Positions 1 through 7,554 of a stretch of 64,000 nt of DNA are shown here, piece by piece (the stretch's first letter is position 1; the number at the start of each line of letters is the position of its first letter). The notes below the pieces were generated by a model, which made no database searches, had not been told where the DNA came from, and saw only the letters and a program-made list of their open reading frames with translations. Both the position numbers and the translations under genes were made by a program. This stretch comes from JAKAWQ01 sp035509315 (GTDB lineage Bacteria > Pseudomonadota > Alphaproteobacteria > Acetobacterales > Acetobacteraceae). The stretch is from NCBI GenBank assembly GCA_035509315.1, contig DATJLS010000080.1, positions 124,001 through 188,000 of the forward strand, read 5' to 3'.

Positions 1-156
1 TTCGACCTCGCTCCGGACTATCCGGCGCTCCGCCGCTTCCTCGCCTTCTGGCGCCGGGAGCTCGAAGGCCCGCTCCATTCCGTGCGCGTCGCGACCGGCA
101 GTCCTCTCAGCCGCGGAGGCTGGCGCCAGGCCGATCATCTGCTGACGCTGCACTAA
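1..156 (+). CDS. usg: Usg family protein, C-terminal fragment
   Basis: Reading frame 1 is open from the first base to the TAA at 154-156 and gives 51 residues. The segment has the pattern I recall from the C-terminus of Usg proteins: a D-L-x-P-x-[YF]-P-x-L-x-[KR]-F-L-x-F-W block, then LEGPLHSVRVA, and an ending in L-H. Usg is a small conserved alphaproteobacterial protein of unknown function, historically named from its position near trp genes. The N-terminus lies outside the window. Its 3' end overlaps the convergent membrane-protein gene by 50 bp. The assignment rests on pattern memory only. Confidence 0.6.
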   Translation, partial: FDLAPDYPALRRFLAFWRRELEGPLHSVRVATGSPLSRGGWRQADHLLTLH

Positions 157-850
157 AACCTCGCAATCCGCCGGCCCGGCGATAGAGCGCCATCCCCACC
201 AGGGCCGAGGCGAGGAAAAGAGCGGCAGCGAGCGCCAGCTCGAGCCCCCGCCCAAGACGTGCGCCGCCCCCGAGCAACGCGAAAACGATCGTCTGCGGCA
301 GATAGCCGATCGCCGAGCCGAGCAGGAACCATCCCGCCGTCACACCCGAGACTCCGGCCGCGATATTGAGCAGCACGTTGTTCCCCACGGGCAGCAACCG
401 CAGCATCAGGCTGGCCCCGAACGGGTTGGCGGCAAGGAACTTGTCGATCCGTTCGAGCCGCCCGGAAAGCCGGCGCCTGATGGCCGCCCTGCCAAGGAAA
501 CGGGCCCACCCGAAATCCATCGCCGCGCTCACGAGCGAAGCGGCGAGCCCCAGCAGGGTGCCGAACCACGGCCCATAGAAATAGCCTGCGGCAAAGGCCG
601 CAGCCTGCCGCGGCAGGCCGACCGCCATCGCAAGCCCCGCCAACACCACGAACAGAAGCGGCGCCGCCCAGCCCAGGCCGGAGAGTGGGGCCATCAGCGG
701 CGCCAGCGCGGCCGGCGAGAGATGATGCGGCATTTTCGCCCAGGCCAGGCCAAGCACGGCCAGCCCGACCAGCAGCACGACGGAGCGCGAGAAAGCCCGC
801 CAGGGAAGCGCCGCCCGTGCCGTCCTGCCGCTCATCGCCCTTTCACTCAT
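107..850 (-). CDS. TVP38/TMEM64 (DedA-like VTT domain) membrane protein
   Basis: The product is about 247 residues and very hydrophobic, with about five to six predicted membrane segments. The central VTT-type signature is visible: a G-x-P-R-x-x-x-x-x-x-G-Y-x-x-G-x-x-x-G-T region (about residues 78-100), an F-L-G-R segment, and a later L-R-L-L-P-V-G-N-N block (about 150-160). Family members sit in the inner membrane and are thought to act in lipid scrambling or envelope homeostasis; no substrate can be read from the sequence. The frame can be extended to a TTG at 859. I chose the ATG at 850, but the ATG at 835 is preceded by GAAAGGG and is also plausible. It is convergent with usg and divergent from ctaA. 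Confidence 0.75.
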   Translation of the reverse strand: MSERAMSGRTARAALPWRAFSRSVVLLVGLAVLGLAWAKMPHHLSPAALAPLMAPLSGLGWAAPLLFVVLAGLAMAVGLPRQAAAFAAGYFYGPWFGTLLGLAASLVSAAMDFGWARFLGRAAIRRRLSGRLERIDKFLAANPFGASLMLRLLPVGNNVLLNIAAGVSGVTAGWFLLGSAIGYLPQTIVFALLGGGARLGRGLELALAAALFLASALVGMALYRRAGGLRGFSAASADDRPGASLRG

Positions 851-1143
851 CCCTTTCAATCAATGCAAAGCGATCCGGCATTCCGCCGCCATCCCATTGG
901 CATCCCATTGGGCGTCTCTATCCTGAAACGAGTTTCAACCGGGAAAACGGCGAAGATATGCCCGGAACGGGCAAGCATCGGACAAGTCCCTCGACAAGGA
1001 GCTCGCGGCGCGGCATCCCTGCTCTCCTTGGCCTGCGCCCCTTGGGCGGTCCGCCCGCCCTCAAAGCCGAGTGCCAGAGCCAAATGCCCGGGCCGAGCGA
1101 ACGAAGCAAGGCTCGCTTTTGCGGGAGGCATGCACCAGCTTTG
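851..1143. other. Divergent intergenic region upstream of ctaA
   Basis: About 290 bp separates the DedA-like gene from ctaA. I see no convincing small gene. It contains a perfect tandem duplication of CATCCCATTGG (890-900 and 901-911) and a 14-bp inverted repeat, TGAAAC-GA-GTTTCA, at 924-937 that could be an operator for either divergent gene. No clear sigma70 -35/-10 pair stands out. Confidence 0.4.
924..937. promoter_or_regulatory. 14-bp inverted repeat, possible operator
   Basis: TGAAAC and GTTTCA arms are separated by GA, in the divergent spacer between the DedA-like gene and ctaA. The match is perfect but short, and no regulator gene lies nearby. The operator role is inferred from position and symmetry only. 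Confidence 0.25.
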
Positions 1144-2262
1144 ATGACCATCATGCCGTTCGAGCTCAGCGCGCTGCCCGCGGACAGGGCCGGAAAAGCA
1201 GCCAGGCAAGTGGACCACAATCGTCGGCTGCTCGCTTCCTGGCTGTTCCTTCTCGCCGGGATGATCCTGGTAATGGTCGCCCTCGGCGGGGTGACCCGCC
1301 TCACCGGCTCCGGCCTTTCGATCATGCGATGGGCGCCGCTTTCCGGAGCATTGCCGCCGCTCTCCCATGCCGCCTGGGAACGGCTCTACGCGCTCTACCG
1401 CAGCATTCCCCAGTACAAGCTGGTCAATCAGGGTTTCGGCCTTTCCGGCTTCCAGCACATCTTCTGGCTCGAATGGGTGCACCGGCTCTGGGGTCGGCTG
1501 ATCGGGGTCGCGGTGCTTGTCCCGCTCGCCTGGTTCTGGTGGCAGGGAAGGCTGGTGCCGGGCCTGGCGCTCAGGCTCCTGCTGCTCTTCATCCTCGGCG
1601 GACTGCAGGGTGTGCTCGGATGGCTGATGGTCGCAACCGGCTTCCGCCCGGATTCCACCGCAGTGGCGGCACCCTTCCTCGTCGCCCATCTCTGCCTCGC
1701 GCTTGCGCTCTATGCGGCGATTCTCTGGACCGGGCTTTCGGTGCTGAACCCAAGCCCGTCGCCGACCGCCGGCGCCCGCCCGCTCTTCCGCCTCACCCTT
1801 CTGGTCACGGGGCTGATCGCGCTCACGATCGTCGCCGGCGGCCTCGTCGCCGGCACGCATGCAGGCTTCATCTACAATACCTTCCCCCTGATGGATGGCC
1901 GCCTCATTCCGTCCAGCTATGCGGCTCTCCATCCCTTCCTCGCCAATCTCACCCGCAATGTCGCGGCGGTGCAGTTCGACCATCGGCTGCTCGCCACGGT
2001 CACCGTTCTCACTACCCTCGCCACCGCGGTCCTCGCGCTTCGCAGTCCTCTTCCCGTTGGGGCAAGACGCGCCTTTGCCGCTCTCGGCCTAGTCGTCCTG
2101 CTGCAATATGCACTCGGCATCGCCACCTTGCTCTTTGTGGTGCCGACCGCGCTGGCCGTCACCCACCAGATCACGGCCACATTGCTGCTCACCGCCGCGA
2201 TCGTCGCCCTGCACAGCATGCGCGCGCCCCGCGAGGCCGCCAGATCCGGAGTTTCCGCATGA
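1144..2262 (+). CDS. ctaA: Heme A synthase (COX15/CtaA family)
   Basis: The 372-residue polytopic membrane protein oxidises the C8 methyl of heme O to a formyl group, making heme A for aa3-type cytochrome oxidase. Eight membrane segments can be placed. The heme-ligand histidine contexts are present in both halves: WLEWVHRLWGR and VAHLCLA in the first, VQFDHRLLA and VTHQITATL in the second, as in alphaproteobacterial type-2 enzymes. The signature G-G-V-T-R-L-T-x-S-G-L-S follows TM1. The frame stays open upstream to 685, but that part is rich in R/P and unlike the family, so ATG 1144 (or 1153) is preferred. The stop overlaps the tldD start by 4 bp (ATGA), implying translational coupling. Confidence 0.93.
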   Translation: MTIMPFELSALPADRAGKAARQVDHNRRLLASWLFLLAGMILVMVALGGVTRLTGSGLSIMRWAPLSGALPPLSHAAWERLYALYRSIPQYKLVNQGFGLSGFQHIFWLEWVHRLWGRLIGVAVLVPLAWFWWQGRLVPGLALRLLLLFILGGLQGVLGWLMVATGFRPDSTAVAAPFLVAHLCLALALYAAILWTGLSVLNPSPSPTAGARPLFRLTLLVTGLIALTIVAGGLVAGTHAGFIYNTFPLMDGRLIPSSYAALHPFLANLTRNVAAVQFDHRLLATVTVLTTLATAVLALRSPLPVGARRAFAALGLVVLLQYALGIATLLFVVPTALAVTHQITATLLLTAAIVALHSMRAPREAARSGVSA

Positions 2263-3740
2263 GCGAATCCAAGCCGCCCACGGAGGAGCAAGGTTTCGGG
2301 CCTGCGCCGCTCGCCGTGACCGACCGCCTCTTCTTCGCCCGGCCGGATGCCGCGCTCGACCGCGAGGCAGCCGAGCGCATCCTCGGCCGCGCGCTCGCCA
2401 AGGCCGAGGATGGTGAGCTTTTCCTCGAATATCGGGAGAGCGAGCATCTCGCCCTCGAGGATGGCCGCATCCGCTCGGCCGGCGCGGACGCGGCCCTCGG
2501 CTTCGGCCTGCGCGCGCTCGCCGGCGAGACCACGTTCTATGCGCACGCGGGCGAGCTTTCCGAGCCCGCCCTCGAGCGTGCGGCCGCCACCGTCTCTTCC
2601 CTGCCTTCCGAGCCCGGAAGCCGGCCCGCCGAGCCGCCGCGACCCTCCAATGCCAGGCTCTACACGGACGCCAATCCGCTCACCGGCATGGAATTCGCCG
2701 CCCGCACCCGGCTGCTCGGGGAGATCGACGCCTATGCCCGCGCCCGCGATCCGCTCGTCCGCCAGGTGATGGCCTCGCTCAGCGGCGAATGGCAGGCAGT
2801 GCAGATCCTGCGCGCGGACGGCACCCGCGTGGCCGATCTCCGCCCGCTCGTCCGCCTCAATGTCACGGTCGTGCTCGAGCGCGACGGCAGACGCGAGAGC
2901 GGCAGCTATGGCACCGGCGGACGCTTCGGCTATCGTGGCCTTGCCGCGCCTGAGACTTGGCAGGAGGCGGTGAACGAGGCGCTGCGCCAGGCCCGCATCA
3001 ATCTCGAGAGCCGGCCCGCCCCGGCCGGCGAGATGGATGTGGTGCTCGGGCCGGGCTGGCCCGGAATCCTGCTCCACGAGGCGATCGGCCATGGGCTTGA
3101 GGGTGATTTCAATCGCAAGAAAACCTCCGCCTTTGCGGGGTTGCTCGGCCGGCGGATCGCCGCGCCCGGCGTGACGGTCGTCGATGACGGGACGATCCCG
3201 GATCGCCGCGGCAGCCTGACCGTCGATGACGAGGGCACGCCCTCCGGCCGCACCGTCCTGATCGAGGATGGCATCCTGGTAGGTTACCTGCAGGACCGGC
3301 TCAATGCGCGGCTGATGGGCATGCGGCCGACCGGCAACGGCAGGCGGCAATCCTACGCGCATGCGCCGATGCCGCGGATGACCAACACGCTGATGCTGGC
3401 CGGCCCGAATTCGTCCGAGGAGATGATCCGCTCGGTCAAAAACGGCCTCTACGCGGTCAATTTCGGCGGCGGGCAGGTCGATATCACCTCGGGCAAATTC
3501 GTCTTCTCGGCTTCCGAGGCCTATCGGATCGAGGACGGCAAGGTGACGAGCCCGGTAAAGGGTGCGACCCTCATCGGCAATGGTCCGGACGCGCTGACGC
3601 GGGTGAAAATGGTCGGCTCGGACCTCGCGCTCGATCCAGGGATCGGCACCTGCGGCAAGAACGGCCAGGGCGTGCCGGTCGGTGTCGGCCAGCCGACACT
3701 CCTGATCGCCGGACTTACGGTTGGCGGCACCGGGGCCTGA
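2259..3740 (+). CDS. tldD: Metalloprotease TldD/PmbA family, TldD
   Basis: The 493-residue product has the TldD active-site motif HEAIGHGLEGD (HExxxH, about residue 272), which binds zinc. TldD pairs with TldE/PmbA in a heterodimeric protease that degrades unfolded peptides and matures some modified peptides. The glycine-rich C-terminal stretches (NFGGGQVDITSGKFVFSASEAY and GNGPDAL) match the family. The length fits full-length TldD (about 480). The start ATG overlaps the ctaA stop. No tldE is present in this window, so its partner must be elsewhere. Confidence 0.95.
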   Translation: MSESKPPTEEQGFGPAPLAVTDRLFFARPDAALDREAAERILGRALAKAEDGELFLEYRESEHLALEDGRIRSAGADAALGFGLRALAGETTFYAHAGELSEPALERAAATVSSLPSEPGSRPAEPPRPSNARLYTDANPLTGMEFAARTRLLGEIDAYARARDPLVRQVMASLSGEWQAVQILRADGTRVADLRPLVRLNVTVVLERDGRRESGSYGTGGRFGYRGLAAPETWQEAVNEALRQARINLESRPAPAGEMDVVLGPGWPGILLHEAIGHGLEGDFNRKKTSAFAGLLGRRIAAPGVTVVDDGTIPDRRGSLTVDDEGTPSGRTVLIEDGILVGYLQDRLNARLMGMRPTGNGRRQSYAHAPMPRMTNTLMLAGPNSSEEMIRSVKNGLYAVNFGGGQVDITSGKFVFSASEAYRIEDGKVTSPVKGATLIGNGPDALTRVKMVGSDLALDPGIGTCGKNGQGVPVGVGQPTLLIAGLTVGGTGA

Positions 3741-3745
3741 TATCG

Positions 3746-5218
3746 ATGCCCGACGCGATCCTCCCCGGGGCGGTGCCGCCGGCGCTGATTGCCTCTCTCG
3801 GCAGCGCGCTCGGACCGAGCGGAATATTGACCGACCCGGCGGACACCGACCGCTATGCCACGGACTGGCGCGGCCTTTATCACGGCCGCACGGCGGCGGT
3901 CCTACGGCCGGCCACGACAGCGGACGTCGCCCAATGTGTCCGGCTCTGCGCTGCGGCGCGCGTGCCGCTCGTGCCGCAAGGGGGCAATACCTCCATGGTC
4001 GGCGGCGCCGTGCCGGCGGAGGACGGCTCGCAGCTTGTGATCTCCCTTTCGCGCCTCAACCGTGTTCGCACGCTCGATCCGCTCGATCTCACGCTCACGG
4101 TCGAGGCTGGCGTCACGCTCAAGGCCGCGCAGGATGAAGCGGCGGAGGCTGACTGCCTGCTGCCGCTCTCGATCGGCTCGGAGGGAACCGCCGAGATTGG
4201 CGGCGTGCTCGCCACCAATGCCGGTGGCAACAACACGCTCCGCTACGGCAATGCCCGCGAGCGCGTGCTCGGCCTCGAGGTCGTGCTGGCGGATGGCAGT
4301 GTCTGGGACGGGCTGCGGCGGCTGCGCAAGGACAATACCGGCTATTGCCTCCGCCAGCTCTTCGTCGGCTCCGAGGGCACGCTCGGCATCATCACCGCCG
4401 CCGTGCTCCGCCTTGAGCCCGCGCCCGCGGAGCGCATCGCCGCCTTCGCCGCCCTCGCCTCGCCCGAGGCCGCGCTGGCCCTGCTCGGAAGGTTGCAGCG
4501 CCACGACGCGGCTGCCCTGGTCGCCTTCGAATACATGTCTGCCGCCGGCCTCGGGCTCGTGCTCGCCCATATCCAGGGCACCCGCCTGCCCCTCTCCGCG
4601 CCCGCTCCGCATTATGTCCTGATCGAGCTCGCCTCGCCGCGGGCGGATACCGGACTCGCCGCCGGGCTGGAAACGGTGCTCGCGGCCGCGATTGAGGAAG
4701 GCGAGGTCACCGACGCCGCCATCTCCGCAAGCGAGGCGCAACGCCTCGCCTTCTGGAAGCTGCGCGAGGAGCATTCGGAGGCGCAAAGACTCGCCGGCGC
4801 CTCGGTCAAGAACGATGTCTCGGTGCCGGTGCCTTCGATCCCCGCGTTCCTCGCCCGTGCCGCGGAAGCGGGCGCCGCCGTCATGCCAGGTGTTAGGGTC
4901 GTGCCGTTCGGCCATCTCGGGGATGGCAATATCCATTTCAACTTCGTCCAGCCCGAGGGTATGGCGCCCTCCGCCTTTCTCGCCCGCGCCGAGGCGCTGA
5001 TGGAGGCGGTGAATGCAGTGGTGCGGGACCTCGGCGGCAGCTTCTCCGCCGAGCACGGCATCGGCCGCCTCAAGCCGCCGATTCTGGCGCATTGGCGCGC
5101 CGGACCCGAGCTTGATCTGATGCGCAGGATCAAGACCGCGCTCGACCCGAACGGCCTGCTCAACCCGGGCAAGGTGCTGCCACCTGAAGCCGGCACAGCA
5201 AGACTCTCCGGGCGGTAA
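3746..5218 (+). CDS. FAD-binding oxidoreductase, D-2-hydroxyglutarate/D-lactate dehydrogenase type
   Basis: The 490-residue protein has a PCMH-type FAD-binding domain (about 45-230; VPQGGNTSMVGG, then GSEGTAEIGGVLATNAGGNN and VGSEGTLGIIT) followed by the C-terminal FAD-oxidase domain. That domain carries the metal-binding motif GHLGDGNIHFNF (about 388-400) and the final SAEHGIGRLK. This architecture belongs to the D2HGDH/GlcD/DLD group, which oxidises D-2-hydroxyacids and passes electrons to ETF or quinone. D-2-hydroxyglutarate dehydrogenase is the best guess, but D-lactate or glycolate cannot be excluded. It starts 5 bp after the tldD stop, so it is probably in the same operon. Confidence 0.85.
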   Translation: MPDAILPGAVPPALIASLGSALGPSGILTDPADTDRYATDWRGLYHGRTAAVLRPATTADVAQCVRLCAAARVPLVPQGGNTSMVGGAVPAEDGSQLVISLSRLNRVRTLDPLDLTLTVEAGVTLKAAQDEAAEADCLLPLSIGSEGTAEIGGVLATNAGGNNTLRYGNARERVLGLEVVLADGSVWDGLRRLRKDNTGYCLRQLFVGSEGTLGIITAAVLRLEPAPAERIAAFAALASPEAALALLGRLQRHDAAALVAFEYMSAAGLGLVLAHIQGTRLPLSAPAPHYVLIELASPRADTGLAAGLETVLAAAIEEGEVTDAAISASEAQRLAFWKLREEHSEAQRLAGASVKNDVSVPVPSIPAFLARAAEAGAAVMPGVRVVPFGHLGDGNIHFNFVQPEGMAPSAFLARAEALMEAVNAVVRDLGGSFSAEHGIGRLKPPILAHWRAGPELDLMRRIKTALDPNGLLNPGKVLPPEAGTARLSGR

Positions 5219-5290
5219 CCCTCTCGTGCGCTTCCGCGAGCCGGCCACCCCGGGATAGAGTTCTTTCGTCAGTCGAATCCAGCGAGCGCG

Positions 5291-6439
5291 ATGCGCCTCT
5301 TCAGCCGCCCCCTCTTCACCCAGTTCGACCGCTACGTCTTTCGCCAGCTCCTGGTGGCGCTGCTCGTCTCCACCGGCGGCCTTGCCGCTCTCATCTGGCT
5401 TACCCAATCGCTGCGCTTTCTCGAGCTCGTCATTGATCGCGGCCTCAGCCTGCGTGTCTTCCTCGAGCTCACGGGCCTGCTCATCCCCGGCTTTGTCGCG
5501 GTGATCCTGCCGATCACCACCTTCATCGTCATTCTCTTCCTCTATCTCCGCCTTGCCGCCGACCGCGAGCTCACCGTCATGCGGGCCGCCGGGCTCTCGA
5601 ACTTCGCCCTGGCCCGGCCCGCTCTCGGTCTCGCCATTGTCTCGCTCGCCGCCTGCTTCTGGCTCAATCTCTCGATCGTGCCCGCGAGCGTCGCCGCCTT
5701 CCGTCAATACCAGTTCGAGATCCGCAACCGCATCGCTGCCTTCCTGCTCCAGGAGGGCGTGTTCACCCCGGTCTCGGAGAACTTCACCGTCTATGTGCGC
5801 AAGCGCGATGTGGACGGCACGCTGCACGGCATCCTGGTCGATGACGCGCGGGACCCGAACGACCAGGCAACGATCCTCGCCGAGACAGGCCGCATCACGG
5901 ATGGGCCGGACGGGCCGGAAGTTCTGCTCTTCCACGGCAGCCGGCAGGTGATCGACCGGCGGACGGGCCGGCTCAACGTGCTGACCTTCGGGGAGAACAC
6001 GATCGATCTCGAAGCGAACGACAATGGCACCCAGCAGCGCTACCGTGACGCTTCCGAGCTTCCGCTCGACCAGCTTCTCCATCCCGACCCGGCGACGGTC
6101 GCGCCGCGCGACGTGCCCAAGTTCCGGGTCGAGGCCTTTCGCCGTCTCTCCAGCCCCTTCACCGCCGTCTCCTTCACGATGCTCGCGCTCTACAGCGTGC
6201 TCGCCGGCGGCTTCCGTCGCCATGGCGGGCTCTGGCGCACGGCGGCCGCAGTCGGCGGCGTGGTGGCGCTGCTTGCCTCCCAGCTCGCGATCACCTCGCT
6301 TGCCGCCCGCGAGCCCCGACTGATGCCGCTGATCTGGGTCCAGGCGATCGCGCCCGGCATTGTCTTCGCCTGGTTCCTCTTTTCCCGGCCGTGGCGCCTT
6401 CCAGCCTTCCTGCGCCGGCCCGGGCTCGGCACGCCGTGA
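5291..6439 (+). CDS. lptF: LPS export ABC transporter permease LptF
   Basis: The 382-residue YjgP/YjgQ-family permease has three N-terminal membrane helices, a periplasmic beta-jellyroll-like domain (about 130-265) and three C-terminal helices. With LptG and the ATPase LptB it extracts lipopolysaccharide from the inner membrane and passes it to the Lpt bridge. The start F-D-R-Y-V-F-R-Q-L and the family motif D-R-E-L-T-V-M-R-A-A-G are present. The lptG start codon overlaps its stop (GTGA). It heads an outer-membrane biogenesis cluster with lptG, lptD and surA. Confidence 0.93.
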   Translation: MRLFSRPLFTQFDRYVFRQLLVALLVSTGGLAALIWLTQSLRFLELVIDRGLSLRVFLELTGLLIPGFVAVILPITTFIVILFLYLRLAADRELTVMRAAGLSNFALARPALGLAIVSLAACFWLNLSIVPASVAAFRQYQFEIRNRIAAFLLQEGVFTPVSENFTVYVRKRDVDGTLHGILVDDARDPNDQATILAETGRITDGPDGPEVLLFHGSRQVIDRRTGRLNVLTFGENTIDLEANDNGTQQRYRDASELPLDQLLHPDPATVAPRDVPKFRVEAFRRLSSPFTAVSFTMLALYSVLAGGFRRHGGLWRTAAAVGGVVALLASQLAITSLAAREPRLMPLIWVQAIAPGIVFAWFLFSRPWRLPAFLRRPGLGTP

Positions 6440-7548
6440 CGTTCGCCAGCACGCTCGCTTTCTATTTCGCCCGCCAGTTCCTGTTCGCGGTCCTCACCGC
6501 GCTTGGCAGCCTGACCGGTCTTGCCTCGCTCTTCGACTTCATCGAGCTGCTTCGCCGTGCCGCCGTAAGGCCGGATGCGAGCTTCGGTCTCGTCGCCGAG
6601 ATTGCCGCCCTGCGCCTGCCCTGGCTTATGATGCAACTCCTTCCCTTCGCGGTGCTGCTTGGCGGCATCTATGCCTTCTGGCGTCTCACCCGCTCCTCGG
6701 AGCTCGTCGTCGCGCGCGCCTCGGGCGTCTCGGTCTGGCAGATCCTGGGCGCGCCGTTCCTGGTGGCGCTCGGCCTCGGCGTCTTCGCGACGGCCGTGAT
6801 CAGCCCGATCTCCTCGGTCACCTACAGCCGGGCCGAGACCCTCAATGAAGCCTATATCGATGTCGGCTCGCATCCACTCTCGCTCAGCGGCGGGGAGCTT
6901 TGGGTCCGCCAATCCGACGATGGCCTGAGCCCGGACGGCGTCGCGATCATCCATGCCAACGACGTCTTGCAGCAGGGAAAGACCCTGCTCGCCAATCAGG
7001 TCAGTGTCTTCCGTCTCGACAGGGACGACCGGCTCCTGCAGCGGATCGAGGCGGAACAGGCGGAGCTTCTGCCAGGGGTTTGGGTTTTCACCACCGCCCG
7101 CACGCTCGAGCCGGGGCATTTGCCGAGCGCGCCCCGTACCATCCGGCTGCCGACCGATCTCACCCTCGCCCGCGTGCAGGAGAGCTTCGCCTCGCCCGAC
7201 ACGCTCTCGGTCTGGCAGCTTCCGGGGTTCATCGCCCTGCTCGCCCATGCCGGATTTTCCACGGTTTCGCACCGGCTCTATTTCCAGACCCTGCTCGCGC
7301 TCCCTCTCCTGTGCGGGACGATGGCCCTTGTCGCCGCTGGATTCTCCATGCGCCCGGCCCGGCGCGGACGAGTCTCGGAGATGCTCGGCAGCGGGGTGGC
7401 AGCGGGCTTCGCGCTCTTCGTCATCTCGAAGGTCGCCGCGGAATACGGCCAGTCGGGCGCCCTGCCGCTGCCGCTTGCCGCCTGGGCGCCTGCCGCTTCC
7501 GGCCTGATGCTTGCACTCGCCCTCCTGCTCCATCTCGAAGACGGCTGA
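6436..7548 (+). CDS. lptG: LPS export ABC transporter permease LptG
   Basis: This is the 370-residue partner permease of LptF, with the same layout: N-terminal helices, a periplasmic domain (about 130-255) and C-terminal helices. The family coupling region S-S-E-L-V-V-A-R-A-S-G-V-S is present. The frame is open further upstream, but GTG 6436 overlaps the lptF TGA and gives an N-terminus (TLAFYFARQFLFAVL) matching the first helix of the family. Translational coupling to lptF is therefore likely. lptD follows after 6 bp. Confidence 0.92.
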   Translation: MTFASTLAFYFARQFLFAVLTALGSLTGLASLFDFIELLRRAAVRPDASFGLVAEIAALRLPWLMMQLLPFAVLLGGIYAFWRLTRSSELVVARASGVSVWQILGAPFLVALGLGVFATAVISPISSVTYSRAETLNEAYIDVGSHPLSLSGGELWVRQSDDGLSPDGVAIIHANDVLQQGKTLLANQVSVFRLDRDDRLLQRIEAEQAELLPGVWVFTTARTLEPGHLPSAPRTIRLPTDLTLARVQESFASPDTLSVWQLPGFIALLAHAGFSTVSHRLYFQTLLALPLLCGTMALVAAGFSMRPARRGRVSEMLGSGVAAGFALFVISKVAAEYGQSGALPLPLAAWAPAASGLMLALALLLHLEDG

Positions 7549-7554
7549 CGAACG

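Noticed and set aside
1071..2258. Upstream extension of the tldD reading frame
   Set aside because: It overlaps ctaA in another frame and is Arg/Pro/Ala-rich; the ATGA overlap at 2259 gives the canonical TldD N-terminus.
3902..6223. 773-codon open frame on the minus strand
   Set aside because: It is antisense to the dehydrogenase and lptF genes, is dominated by E/R/G/A residues as expected for high-GC antisense frames, and shows no family motif.
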